From assembly GCA_002699125.1 (NCBI GenBank), contig PABI01000129.1, positions 1 to 64,000 of the forward strand: 64,000 nucleotides of DNA, written 5' to 3'. The notes under the pieces are model-generated. The model did no database searches, was not told the DNA's origin, and saw only the letters and a list, made by a program, of their open reading frames with translations. Source of the stretch: Anaerolineaceae bacterium. GTDB taxonomy: Bacteria > Chloroflexota > Anaerolineae > Promineifilales > Promineifilaceae. Positions 27,039-35,791 of the stretch are shown here, piece after piece. How positions within the stretch are numbered: the first letter of the stretch is position 1; every line of letters starts with the position of its first letter. Both the position numbers and the translations under genes were made by a program.

Positions 27039-27057
27039 GATGTTTTGCCTTTTTAGA

Positions 27058-27137
27058 AATGGAACGAAGATTTACCTGATTCCCCTGATATTTCTGATCT
27101 CTTAAATCAGGCAAATCAGGGTAATCAGCGTCCTATT
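27058..27137. repeat. 80-bp palindromic intergenic element, copy 3
   Basis: Ends AATGGAACGA and GCGTCCTATT with CCTGATT and AATCAGG units inside. It lies 20 bp before the GxxExxY start and provides the last codons and stop of mutA, showing that the element moved into or grew at the 3' end of that gene. Confidence 0.85.
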
Positions 27138-29008
27138 TGTTTTTGCAGCCACTGGTTGAGTGCCAGGCAATCTGCGCCGAGGTGGATGAAGGCGTCGATG
27201 CCGGCGGCTTTGTGGGCTTCGATTTGATCTTTGGGGTAGCCTGCCAGAATGACGACAATATCCGGCTGCTGCGTTTTGATGCTCTGCAGCAACGGCCGTA
27301 CAATTTCCGGGTACGTCTCGTCTGTGGAGCAAATGACAACCGCTTTGGCCCCAGATTCAAGTGCAGCACTGGCGGCCGCTTCTGGCGAATCAAACCCCTC
27401 TGAATCAATCAACTCAAAGCCGCCCACCTCAAAAAAGCTGCGGGCGAAGTCGGCGCGGGTTTTGTGCTGGCGCAGCGGCCCCATGTTGGCCAGGAAGATT
27501 TGTGGGCGACGGCCGTTTTCCCGCGCAAACTGTTCCGCCCAATCCCGCAGCGCCTCAAACGGCTCCGCTAACCGAATCGGTTTGAGAGGCGTTATTTGGA
27601 TTGCAGCGGCAGAAGTTTGTTCGGTGATTGCCGAATACCGATCATCGATTACTGACAGCGGTTCGCCGACGTTGGCATACTGGTTCACCCCCACCAACAC
27701 ATCCTGCTTTTTGGCCAGTCTGGCGGCGCGGGCTGCGGCCGTATCCGTTACCCATTTTTGCGGCAGCCCAGCCTGCAGCGCCGATACCATGCCACCGTTT
27801 GCTTCAATCTCCTGGAACAATTTCCATGCCGCCTGCCCCAGCTGGTCGGTGAGCCATTCGGCGTAATAGGCGCCGCCTGCCGGGTCTATAAGCTGGGTGA
27901 GGTTGGCTTCTTCCTGCAAAATGAGCTGCTGGTTGCGGGCGATGCGCCGGGCAAAGGCATCTGGCTCTGCGGTAAAAGGATGGCTGAACGGCCGGGTGAG
28001 CAGACTATCTACGCAACCCACAGCGGCGGCAAACGTTTCTGTGGTGGTGCGCAGCATATTTACATAAGGATCGAGACGGCTTTTGTTGGCTGTGCCTGTC
28101 TCGGTATGTATCTTCATTTTTTGCGCCGCGGCGTCACCACCAAAGGCGGCAATCACTTGTGTCCACAGCTGCCGGGCGGCGCGCAGCTTGCCGATTTCCA
28201 TGAAAAAATCGCCGCCGATGGCAAAGACAAAGCGAAGCTGGCCGGCAATGTCGTCTAGCGTCAGGCCATGTGCCTGCAGCGCACGAATGTGCTGAACCCC
28301 CGTGGCCAGAGCAAACGCCAGTTCCTGCACGGCGTTTGCGCCGCCGTTATGGTAGACGGCCGTATCCACCGCCAACGTCGTAAATCTTGGTGCATTCTCT
28401 ACCGCCCAGCGCATTTGGTCGGCTGCTGCCTGGTAGGCGTCGTCCAGCGGGGTGCTGCCCTGCTGCACCAAGGCGGCCAGCGGATCATACAGCAGGCCGC
28501 CCTGGAGATCGCCCAGCGGCTGGCCGGTTTGGTCAATCAGCTGTTTGAGCAGCGACAAGATTGTAGGTTTGCCGGCCAGCAAAATGGGGGCGGCGGCAAA
28601 CAGCACGCTGTCTAGCGCTGTGGCCAGATCGTCTACCGACTCGACGGGAGGACAGTCCGGTTGCAGGTAAACGGCCGTTTGCCCTCGTTTTAAATCTGCC
28701 AGCAGCGTGCGGTTAAACTGCTGCGGCGTTTCCGCCGGGATTGGCTGGGCAATGAGCCAGGGTCGGGAGACGTACCCCTGGGCGTTTGGGCCGCGGCGGT
28801 AGGGAGGCTGGCCCGGCCGGCCGGGATTGTTTGGGCTGTCAGTAGTGGTGTAGAACGGCCGTATCTCAATGCCTTCCGCGGTTTGGGTAGACAGGTGGGC
28901 AAACGGCCGTCCTTTCAACGTTTGCACGGTTGCTTCAACCCATTCCTCATAGCTGGGCGGCGTGAATTCAGCAAATAGTGGGTCAGATGGCTCAGACTGC
29001 TCAGACAT
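27125..29008 (-). CDS. mutA: methylmalonyl-CoA mutase small (beta) subunit
   Basis: A 627-residue homologue of the mutase barrel with a non-catalytic C-terminal cobalamin-like domain. The N-terminus shows the same layout as MutB (EGIEIRPFYTTTDSPNNPGR, then RPWLIAQPI) and the centre has the FAIGGDFFMEIGKLRAARQLW strand. The C-terminal domain (NGRRPQIFLANMGPLRQHKT) lacks the DxHxxG cobalamin signature found in MutB, as expected for the structural beta subunit. It pairs with MutB to convert methylmalonyl-CoA to succinyl-CoA. SD GGGAGGAC lies before ATG 29008. The C-terminal codons come from a repeat element. Confidence 0.94.
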   Translation of the reverse strand: MSEQSEPSDPLFAEFTPPSYEEWVEATVQTLKGRPFAHLSTQTAEGIEIRPFYTTTDSPNNPGRPGQPPYRRGPNAQGYVSRPWLIAQPIPAETPQQFNRTLLADLKRGQTAVYLQPDCPPVESVDDLATALDSVLFAAAPILLAGKPTILSLLKQLIDQTGQPLGDLQGGLLYDPLAALVQQGSTPLDDAYQAAADQMRWAVENAPRFTTLAVDTAVYHNGGANAVQELAFALATGVQHIRALQAHGLTLDDIAGQLRFVFAIGGDFFMEIGKLRAARQLWTQVIAAFGGDAAAQKMKIHTETGTANKSRLDPYVNMLRTTTETFAAAVGCVDSLLTRPFSHPFTAEPDAFARRIARNQQLILQEEANLTQLIDPAGGAYYAEWLTDQLGQAAWKLFQEIEANGGMVSALQAGLPQKWVTDTAAARAARLAKKQDVLVGVNQYANVGEPLSVIDDRYSAITEQTSAAAIQITPLKPIRLAEPFEALRDWAEQFARENGRRPQIFLANMGPLRQHKTRADFARSFFEVGGFELIDSEGFDSPEAAASAALESGAKAVVICSTDETYPEIVRPLLQSIKTQQPDIVVILAGYPKDQIEAHKAAGIDAFIHLGADCLALNQWLQKQIGR

Positions 29009-29190
29009 CTTTTGTCCTCCCTAAATCTTTTTTATCGCCAATTATTTCCAGGAATCCTACCTCTCACCGTGCCAGATGTCTACTATCCTTTGTCACTTTC
29101 AAGGGGTGCCGGGATCAGGAATATGGGATTGAGCGGAACGGCCGTGTCCTGCGGCACACCTTAATAGTTTTGAAAAACCAAGACAATATC

Positions 29191-29220
29191 TTGACAAAAT
29201 CTTTACAAGTGGGCTAGAAT
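29191..29220 (+). promoter_or_regulatory. sigma-70-type promoter of the antiporter gene
   Basis: TTGACA at 29191-29196, an 18-bp spacer and TAGAAT at 29215-29220. A small inverted repeat, CAAGA-N5-TCTTG at 29179-29193, overlaps the -35 edge and could be an operator. The predicted start near 29227 gives a leader of about 240 nt. Confidence 0.7.
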
Positions 29221-29226
29221 ACGGTC

Positions 29227-29465
29227 TTGGATGCACTTTTGAGGTTATTCGATTCTTTCTGGATTATTGGGCAAAGGTGAATCAACAATAATCCAGGATG
29301 GACAGCACTTATGGTTATTTTTCGTAAAACAGCTTCATTTCAAAGTGGGCCGACAAGGGGTCTCTACAAGGCACTTGATCGGTCCTTTTTCTTTGTGACG
29401 GAACAATTACCGGCAGCACCATCCAGGTGCATCACCAAAATTGCCGGATGAAAGGAGTTTAATTG
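29227..29465 (+). promoter_or_regulatory. structured 5' leader, possible riboswitch or attenuator
   Basis: Three hairpins are visible. Stem 1 pairs TGGATTATTG (29260-29269) with CAATAATCCA (29286-29295). Stem 2 pairs GGGCCGA near 29347 with TCGGTCC near 29379 and is followed by TTTTTC, like a terminator. Stem 3 pairs CCGGCA (29410) with TGCCGG (29442), enclosing GCACC-ATCCA-GGTGC, and ends at the AAGGAG of the antiporter gene. The class is not one I recognise. Confidence 0.5.
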
Positions 29466-31382
29466 ATGCAACTTGTAATTCTTACCATCAGCTTTTTCTT
29501 TGTGGCGTTGGCTGCCAAGAAAATTGGGCAATGGTTTTCCCAGGTAGGCTTGCCCTACATCACCGGTTATTTGCTGGCCGGCATGGTAGCCGGCCCGTTT
29601 ATTTTAAATCTCATTCCCGAAGGGGCCTCAACAGATTTGCGCTTCATCGACGAAATTTCCCTGGCGGTGATTGCCTTTGTGGCCGGCAGTGAACTTTATC
29701 TCAAGGAAATTCGCAGCCGTCTCAAGAGCATTAGCTGGGTGACCGGCAGCGTGATGCTGGTCACACTCGTGCTATCCGGGGTCGCGCTCTATCTGCTAAC
29801 CGACATTATCTCATTTACGCGAGGCATGGAAACAACCAGCCGCATCGCGGTGGCGGTTCTGGGCAGCACCATTCTTCTTGCGCTTTCTCCGGCCTCCACT
29901 ATTGCCGTCATCAAAGAGGTGCGAGCCAAAGGGTCATTCACCGCAACCGTGCTCGGTATTACGGTGACCATGGATGTGGTTATCATCCTGCTGTTTGCCG
30001 TTAGTGTGGCGATCTCCAGCGCCTTGCTCACCGGTCTGGGCTTCAGCGCCAGCTTTGCCCTGCTGCTGTTCATTGATTTAGCGGCGGCGATTTTAGCCGG
30101 CTGGCTGGTGGGCAAAATGCTGCAGGCCGTTCTGGGTACATCCTTAAAGAGCTACTTCAAAATTGCCCTGCTGCTGTTGATTGGGTTTGCGGTGTTTGCC
30201 AGCGCGTTTTGGCTGGTGGATTATTCACATGACAATCTGCCGCTGGAAATTCACATCGAACCATTGCTGGTGGCGATGATTGCTGGTTTCTACGTCACCA
30301 ACTTCACCAATTTCCGCGATGAGTTTGCCAGCTTGCTGCATGATGTGGGGCCGGCCGTTTACGTGGCGTTCTTTACGCTCACCGGCGTTGCGTTGAAGCT
30401 GGATATTTTGCTGGCCACGCTGCCGGTGGCGCTGGCTTTGTTCGTAGTGCGGGGCGGCGGCATTGCTATCGGCTCCTATTTGGGCGGCAGGGCGGCAGGG
30501 GAGCCGGCCTCATTCAACCGATATGCCTGGATGGGGCTGATTACCCAGGCCGGCATTGCCCTAGGGCTGGCTCGCGAAGTGGCGGTGGAGTTCCCGGCTC
30601 TGGGAGATGCCTTTGCCACGTTGGTTATTTCTGTGGTGGTGCTAAACGAAATTTTTGGCCCAATGTTCCTCAAGTCGGCGCTGCGCCGGGCCGGGGAGAC
30701 CAATTTGCCGATGACGGCTACGGCCGATGAGGTGCGTGATGTGCTGATTCTGGGCATCGAGGCGCAGTCGATTGAGCTGGCGCGCCAGCTTCAGGCGGCC
30801 AACTGGCAGGTCATCCTGGCCGACACCAACCGGGATCACGTGGAGCGTTTGTCCCATGAGGATCTATCTGAGCATTACTTGCCGGTGATTAATGAAGAAA
30901 CGCTGGCTGAATTGATCGACAGCTCGATCGATGCCGTCGTCGCCATGCTGCCGGATGACGAAGAGAATCTGAACGTGGCGGAGCTGTCCCAGATGAAGTT
31001 TGGCGTGAAACGGCCGATTGTGCGGCCAAATGCCCTGAACATGGTAGAGAAGTTTACCGAAATGGGGGCGTTGGTGCTCGATCCGGCCTCGGCGATGGTT
31101 TCCCTGCTCAATCAGTCGGTGCGCTCGCCGCAAACGGCCGCTGTGCTGCTGCACCAGGACTCGGGCCGGGAGATGGTTCAGGTAACCGTCAGCAACCGAG
31201 ACGTAGACGGCCTGCTGGTGCGTGACCTGCGCCTGCCCAACGATGTGCTCTTTGTTGATCTGACGCGTAACGGCAGTTCGATTGTGCCCCACGGCTATAC
31301 GCGGGTCCGTTTGCAGGACGAGGTCACCCTCATCGGCAAGGCGAGCAGCCTGGAGGAGGCTACTCTAAAACTGGGCTATTAA
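29466..31382 (+). CDS. Kef-type monovalent cation:proton antiporter (CPA2) with RCK domain
   Basis: A 638-residue protein starting at ATG 29466, nine bases after AGGAG. Residues 1-390 form about 12 hydrophobic segments with the CPA2 pattern (GYLLAGMVAGPF at the start; LSPASTIAVIKEVRAKGSFT; later GLITQAGIALGLAREVAVEF). Residues 410-530 resemble a TrkA-N/RCK domain (VLILGIEAQSIELARQLQ ... VILADTNRDH), and the final 80 residues a TrkA-C domain. It should exchange K+ or Na+ for protons in the inner membrane under control of the cytoplasmic domain. The GxGxxG nucleotide loop is changed to GIEAQS, so NAD(H) binding may be altered. Its leader is long and structured. Confidence 0.9.
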   Translation: MQLVILTISFFFVALAAKKIGQWFSQVGLPYITGYLLAGMVAGPFILNLIPEGASTDLRFIDEISLAVIAFVAGSELYLKEIRSRLKSISWVTGSVMLVTLVLSGVALYLLTDIISFTRGMETTSRIAVAVLGSTILLALSPASTIAVIKEVRAKGSFTATVLGITVTMDVVIILLFAVSVAISSALLTGLGFSASFALLLFIDLAAAILAGWLVGKMLQAVLGTSLKSYFKIALLLLIGFAVFASAFWLVDYSHDNLPLEIHIEPLLVAMIAGFYVTNFTNFRDEFASLLHDVGPAVYVAFFTLTGVALKLDILLATLPVALALFVVRGGGIAIGSYLGGRAAGEPASFNRYAWMGLITQAGIALGLAREVAVEFPALGDAFATLVISVVVLNEIFGPMFLKSALRRAGETNLPMTATADEVRDVLILGIEAQSIELARQLQAANWQVILADTNRDHVERLSHEDLSEHYLPVINEETLAELIDSSIDAVVAMLPDDEENLNVAELSQMKFGVKRPIVRPNALNMVEKFTEMGALVLDPASAMVSLLNQSVRSPQTAAVLLHQDSGREMVQVTVSNRDVDGLLVRDLRLPNDVLFVDLTRNGSSIVPHGYTRVRLQDEVTLIGKASSLEEATLKLGY

Positions 31383-31476
31383 GTAGCCGTTCGGAATTAA
31401 CATAGCGATTTCGGAACCGAACGAACGGCTACTTTAAGCCCATTCGCCAATTCCGCTAACTTATTCGCGAATGGGC
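31381..31476. repeat. two adjacent hairpins between convergent genes
   Basis: First hairpin: AAGTAGCCGTTCG (31381-31393) with its perfect complement at 31422-31434. Second: GCCCATTCGC (31438-31447) with GCGAATGGGC (31467-31476). The second overlaps the 3' end of the glycosyltransferase gene. No T-tracts follow, so they may act as REP-like or transcript-end protecting structures. Confidence 0.75.
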
Positions 31477-32670
31477 ACTAACCGCTTCGATAAGATCAGC
31501 AGCCCGCTGATAACCGCCTGCCTGCCGGAAAGACCGTCCGATTGCCTCGGCGGCCTGCCGGTAGGCGCTCTCTGCCAGCACCTGGGTAAGGGCCTGGCGC
31601 AGCTCGTGGGGTTGGGTACGGCCGTATGGCGGACGATCCCCGACGACGATAGCTGCGCCAACTTTGGCCGCCTGGCGCGCGTTCAGCGTTTGTTCCATTT
31701 GCTGCGGCACGACCACCAGCGGCACGCCGTAATAAAGCCCTTCGTTGACACTGTTCATGCCGCCATGGGTGATAAACGCATCAACACGCGGCAGCAGCTC
31801 CAGCTGGGGCACAAAGTTGCGCACGATGAAGTTGTCGGGCACGGGGCCAAGGGCAGCGATGTCGGTCAGCCGTCCGGCGGACAATACAAACTGGCCGGGG
31901 TGATCGGCGAAGGTTTTGAAGGCCATGCGGTAGAACTCGGCCTTGTTGTGGTAAATGGTGCCCAGGGAGAGATAGATCAGTGGACGGCCGTCTTGCAGCA
32001 GGTGCCAGGGGAAATCGGCCGTTTCACGCGTTTTGGTGTTAATTGATGGACCCACAAAGTGAAATGTGTCATCAATGAAATCGGTCTCCGGCTGGAATTC
32101 CCGTGAAGTGTAAACAATGTTGGTGTCGCTGATGGCGGGGAAGATTTGCGAATGAGGAAAAACTGCCGGTCCGTAGGTGTGCACCAGTTGGCGGCGCTGG
32201 CTGATGAGAGCGGGCAGCGCCGGCAATGCTTGCCCCACCAAAGCCAGCCCGTCGCGCAGATTGATTATCCCTTTGACGCCCTCAGATACAAAGGTGGTGA
32301 TTGAAGCCACTGATGGGAGTTCCAGTAAGTGAGCCGCTTGCATTCCCCAGAGGCAAATGGAATCGAAGACGATTAAATCTGGGTGTTCCTGTTGCAGTTC
32401 TTCCAGCAGCCAGGGCAGCAGGCGCTGGCTTTGCCCCAGCACCCAAACACTCACCTGGGGTAAACTGCTGGCTTTTTCGGCCAGGGCTGCGGCGGTAGGT
32501 TGGGGGTCGGGATACGGCCGAAATTCAGCGCCACTCTTTGTGATTTGGGGCTCAAACTCGGTATTGTTGTAATAAATGACGTGGTGTCCACGCCGGTTTA
32601 ATTCTGAGACCAGGGCCAATGTTGGGTTAACGTGGCCGTGGCCGGGAACATTTAAAAAGATGATTTTCAT
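31456..32670 (-). CDS. MGT-family glycosyltransferase (GT1)
   Basis: A 404-residue GT-B glycosyltransferase from ATG 32670 with GAGGT upstream; longer frames add an unrelated N-terminus. The acceptor half starts MKIIFLNVPGHGHVNPTLAL. The donor half has the GT1 signature ITHGGMNSVNEGLYYGVPLV then VVPQQMEQ (the HGG...E/Q pattern that binds nucleotide sugar). Members transfer glucose or related sugars to macrolides, flavonoids, sterols and other small molecules, often to inactivate them. The gene starts eight bases after the stop of the small membrane protein at 32679, so they form one operon, driven by a strong promoter with a palindromic operator. Drug or xenobiotic inactivation is plausible. 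Confidence 0.9.
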   Translation of the reverse strand: MKIIFLNVPGHGHVNPTLALVSELNRRGHHVIYYNNTEFEPQITKSGAEFRPYPDPQPTAAALAEKASSLPQVSVWVLGQSQRLLPWLLEELQQEHPDLIVFDSICLWGMQAAHLLELPSVASITTFVSEGVKGIINLRDGLALVGQALPALPALISQRRQLVHTYGPAVFPHSQIFPAISDTNIVYTSREFQPETDFIDDTFHFVGPSINTKTRETADFPWHLLQDGRPLIYLSLGTIYHNKAEFYRMAFKTFADHPGQFVLSAGRLTDIAALGPVPDNFIVRNFVPQLELLPRVDAFITHGGMNSVNEGLYYGVPLVVVPQQMEQTLNARQAAKVGAAIVVGDRPPYGRTQPHELRQALTQVLAESAYRQAAEAIGRSFRQAGGYQRAADLIEAVSAHSRIS

Positions 32671-32678
32671 TTTAGACC

Positions 32679-33194
32679 TCATGATGATTTCCGGCTGGCG
32701 GTGAAGAGAGCAATAATCAAGGCGGGAATGATCATGCCCGGTAAAGCGGGCCATGAGGCGCGCAGATGAAAAGCGTAATCATCATAACCGGCCATGCCTT
32801 CTGTACCGGGGATGATGGCAAATTTGGGCTTGAGCGTTACCAGGCAAAGCCAGTCAACGATCACCAAATCAAACAGCCAAAAGTAAAGCAGTAGACCATA
32901 AGCCTGCCAGAAGGCCAGTTTGAAAGGTAGATTGCCGCCAAGCTGGCACTTAAGCTGTTGGTTAGAACGCACCACACCGCCAAAAAGAATTAGCATGAAC
33001 GGAATGCCAAACAGCATTGTCTGCCATTTTGTTTTCTTGTCTTTTGGCCCCACTTTTTCCCGAATGTCCGGTGGGGCATCTTGTGCCCAAATCATTGGGT
33101 TAACATAAAGTGAGGAAAAGATAACGGCTGCTAAACCACTATTGATAAGCGAACCATTTTTTAGGAGATGTTGGACAAAAGGTTTTTTCAACAT
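32679..33194 (-). CDS. small polytopic membrane protein, unknown function
   Basis: A 171-residue protein with about four hydrophobic segments (SGLAAVIFSSLYVNPMIWA; LFGIPFMLILFGGVV; YGLLLYFWLFDLVIVDWLCL; LPGMIIPALIIALF) and a basic N-terminus. No family is recognised. A conserved-looking WLCLVTLKPKFAIIPGTEGM loop lies between helices 3 and 4. It precedes the glycosyltransferase gene by eight bases and is the first gene after the operator-bearing promoter. It might move or anchor a substrate of the transferase, but there is no direct evidence. Confidence 0.7.
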   Translation of the reverse strand: MLKKPFVQHLLKNGSLINSGLAAVIFSSLYVNPMIWAQDAPPDIREKVGPKDKKTKWQTMLFGIPFMLILFGGVVRSNQQLKCQLGGNLPFKLAFWQAYGLLLYFWLFDLVIVDWLCLVTLKPKFAIIPGTEGMAGYDDYAFHLRASWPALPGMIIPALIIALFTASRKSS

Positions 33195-33210
33195 AAGTCA
33201 TACCTCAAGT

Positions 33211-33255
33211 AATTTAGATGCATCTAAATTATAAATAAGATATGACAAATGTCAA
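33211..33255 (-). promoter_or_regulatory. consensus sigma-70 promoter with 20-bp palindromic operator
   Basis: On the minus strand TTGACA (33255-33250), a 16-bp spacer and TATAAT (33233-33228) match both hexamer consensus sequences. A perfect 20-bp palindrome, AATTTAGATGCATCTAAATT, occupies 33211-33230 and overlaps the -10 box and start site. A second near-palindrome TGACATTTGTCA covers the -35. A MarR- or TetR-type repressor would fit; none is encoded next to it. Confidence 0.88.
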
Positions 33256-33497
33256 CCATTAAATATCTTTTTTATGAATGGGGAGTGAACATGATTGCCT
33301 TATAGCTAGATTTTTGTCCGCTGATCCGCTACATTTTTTGTATTATCACGTATATCGTTTATGCGAGTGGAAAAGCACCCAAAGAAGTTCTAGCCCCTTA
33401 CAAATGCCCCAAAGCAAACAAATTTTGTCCAATTTGTAATAAATTTGGCTGCATCAACCACTATCGTTTACGCAGCAACTGTTTCTATTTTGCTAGA

Positions 33498-33583
33498 GTA
33501 AGCGGTCAACCATAACCTTCCTTTCAGTTGGCTGCTTACGGCTAAACCGTCCGTGCAATTTTGCTAATTTGTTTGCGGACGGT
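33498..33583 (+). promoter_or_regulatory. two strong hairpins in the 5' leader of the hydrolase gene
   Basis: GTAAGCGGTCAAC (33498-33510) pairs with GTTGGCTGCTTAC (33527-33539) over 13 positions with two G-U pairs. ACCGTCCG (33546-33553) pairs perfectly with CGGACGGT (33576-33583). The CAGGAGTG ribosome binding site follows within ten bases. The rest of the 33256-33497 spacer shows no gene. Confidence 0.5.
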
Positions 33584-33606
33584 CACTAACTTTCAGGAGT
33601 GACTTA

Positions 33607-35715
33607 ATGAAATCTATACCGATTATGTACCGCTTTGGCCTGGCCGTTTCGGCCGTGCTGCTGCTGGCCGCATGCAACACCGAAGAGCCAACGCCAACAC
33701 CAGAACCTACGGCCGTTGCCGACGTCGAAGCTACCGATGAACCGGAACCAACCGATGAACCGACACCAACCCCCGTTCCTCCCACAAATACCCCGGAACC
33801 CACTGCCACCAGCGCACCAACTGAAACCCCATCACCCACGCCCGAACCAGGACCAGATTATGATGTGAGCTTTGAAACGGCCGATTGTGAATTTTCCGTT
33901 CCTGGTGGCCGCGATGTGGAATGTGGGTATTTGACCGTGCCGGAAAATAGAGAAGATGTGGCAAACGGCCGTACCATTCGCCTGCACGTGGCCATCTTTG
34001 CCAGCGACAGCGGAAATCCCGCGCCGGATCCCATCATCTACCTGGAGGGCGGTCCTGGTGGAGATGCTTTAGAGACAGTGCCCCTGATCTTCGAAGATCG
34101 GTTCTCACCTTTCCTGGCCAACCACACCTTCATCATGTTTGATCAGCGCGGTACCGGCTACTCGGAACCGTCGCTGGCCTGCCCAGAAGTGACAGAACTA
34201 ACGTTTGAAACGCTGGATGATGATTTGACCGTGGAGGAGGGACAGGCCCTTCAATTAGAAGCGCTAACCGAATGCCGTGAACGACTGGTAGCTGATGGCG
34301 TAGACCTGACCGCCTACAACAGTGCCGAAAACGCCGCCGATGTGGCCGATTTGCGCTGGGCGTTGGGCTACGCGGAATGGAACGTGTACGGTATCTCTTA
34401 CGGCACGCGCCTGGCCCAAACCATCGTGCGCGATTATCCGCAAGGGGTTCGCAGCGTCATTCTGGATTCGGCCTATCCTCTGGCAGCCAATTTGCAAACA
34501 GAAACTGCCTTCAATGCTGACCGTGCATTCTCCGTATTTTTTGCCGGCTGCGCTGCCGATGACGCTTGCGCCGAAGCTTACCCAGATTTAGAGCAGGTTT
34601 TTTCCGATCTGGTTGATCAGTTAAATGAAGAGCCGATTACGATTCAGGTGTTTAACCTGACAGATGGGCAGCAGTATGATGCGCTCGTTAATGGCGATGT
34701 GATGGTCAGCCTGCTGTTTCAGGCACTGTACAGTGCGGAAATTACCCCCATTATGCCCAAGCTGATTTATGATGTGCGCGACGGCCGTACCACAGACCTG
34801 TCTACCATTCTTTCCAGCTTCCTGGCGCAGCAAGAGTTTTTCAGCCAGGGCATGCAGCTTTCCGTGCAGTGCAATGAAGAGATCAGTTTTGGCGTGCCCG
34901 GTGAGGTGCTGCCCGCGCCCAATTTCCCCTATCTGGACCCGGTGTTTGAAGCCGGTATCGTAACGGGACAATTCGGCTTTGCCATTTGTGACATGTGGCA
35001 GGCAGGCCAGGCGGATCCGGTCGAAAATGAACCGGTTACCAGCGACATTCCCACGCTTATTTTGGCCGGTGAGTATGATCCCATCACCCCGCCGAGCTGG
35101 GGCGAAGATGTCGGTGAACGGTTTAGCAACAGCTACTATTTTGAATTCCCCGGCATTGGCCACGGTGCCAGCGTCTCAGGCGACTGCCCGCTGGGCATCA
35201 CGCAGGATTTTCTGGAGGCTCCCACAGAACAGCCAAATGCAGTCTGTATCGCCGGCATGGCGGCCCCTGACTTTCTGGTAGCTGGGGATGGCACAACGGA
35301 AGCCATCGAGTTGGAACCATATAGTAATGAGGCGTTTGGCATTTCTGGCGAAAAGCCGGCTGGCTGGGAAGAGGTGGCTCCCGGCACGTTTGCCCGCGGC
35401 GCGACGGCGCTGGACCAAACGGTGATTATTCAGCAGGCGGCACCGCCCGGATTAGGGATTGAGGGACTGTTGGGTGTGTTGACCAGCCAGCTTGGTCTGG
35501 ATGAAACGCCTGGGCAAAGCGGCGAATATGAGGATGTGAACGGCCGTACCTGGTCCTTGTACAGTTCAGAATTTCAAGGCTTCCCCATCAACATGGGCTT
35601 CTATGAAGATGATGCCGGCCTGTTCATCGTTATCATGATTAGCGAAGGAGACGAAACAGAAACATTGTATGATGCTGTTTTTGTTCCCGCTATGGACGCG
35701 ATTACCCGCAACTAA
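33607..35715 (+). CDS. lipoprotein alpha/beta hydrolase, tripeptidyl-aminopeptidase-like
   Basis: A 702-residue lipoprotein. Signal peptide with lipobox LLAAC at residues 19-23; a Thr/Pro/Glu-rich tether follows to about residue 80. The alpha/beta-hydrolase domain has the oxyanion strand IIYLEGGPGGDA, MFDQRGTGYSEP, the nucleophile elbow GISYG (S264), AGEYDPITPP (Asp) and FPGIGHGAS (His). This is the proline-iminopeptidase/TAP branch (S33), whose members cut short peptides from the N-terminus. Residues about 560-702 form an extra C-terminal domain not typical of the family. It likely sits outside the membrane and degrades peptides for uptake. Confidence 0.9.
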   Translation: MKSIPIMYRFGLAVSAVLLLAACNTEEPTPTPEPTAVADVEATDEPEPTDEPTPTPVPPTNTPEPTATSAPTETPSPTPEPGPDYDVSFETADCEFSVPGGRDVECGYLTVPENREDVANGRTIRLHVAIFASDSGNPAPDPIIYLEGGPGGDALETVPLIFEDRFSPFLANHTFIMFDQRGTGYSEPSLACPEVTELTFETLDDDLTVEEGQALQLEALTECRERLVADGVDLTAYNSAENAADVADLRWALGYAEWNVYGISYGTRLAQTIVRDYPQGVRSVILDSAYPLAANLQTETAFNADRAFSVFFAGCAADDACAEAYPDLEQVFSDLVDQLNEEPITIQVFNLTDGQQYDALVNGDVMVSLLFQALYSAEITPIMPKLIYDVRDGRTTDLSTILSSFLAQQEFFSQGMQLSVQCNEEISFGVPGEVLPAPNFPYLDPVFEAGIVTGQFGFAICDMWQAGQADPVENEPVTSDIPTLILAGEYDPITPPSWGEDVGERFSNSYYFEFPGIGHGASVSGDCPLGITQDFLEAPTEQPNAVCIAGMAAPDFLVAGDGTTEAIELEPYSNEAFGISGEKPAGWEEVAPGTFARGATALDQTVIIQQAAPPGLGIEGLLGVLTSQLGLDETPGQSGEYEDVNGRTWSLYSSEFQGFPINMGFYEDDAGLFIVIMISEGDETETLYDAVFVPAMDAITRN

Positions 35716-35767
35716 AAAAGAAAAGCCCTGGTAGGTTGAGCGAAACATTCGCTAAACCTGCCAGGGC
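35715..35767 (-). terminator. rho-independent terminator between convergent genes
   Basis: A long near-perfect stem (GCCCTGGTAGGTT from 35725 with its partner ending at 35767) around an inner AGCGAA/TTCGCT pair. On the minus strand it is followed by TTTTCTTTTTT, so it mainly ends the PA14/SH3 gene. Confidence 0.9.
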
Positions 35768-35791
35768 CACTTCAATCAATTACCCAACTAC

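Noticed and set aside
29227..29465. Known c-di-AMP or other catalogued riboswitch in the antiporter leader
   Set aside because: The conserved core sequences I know for these classes are not seen; reported only as a structured leader.
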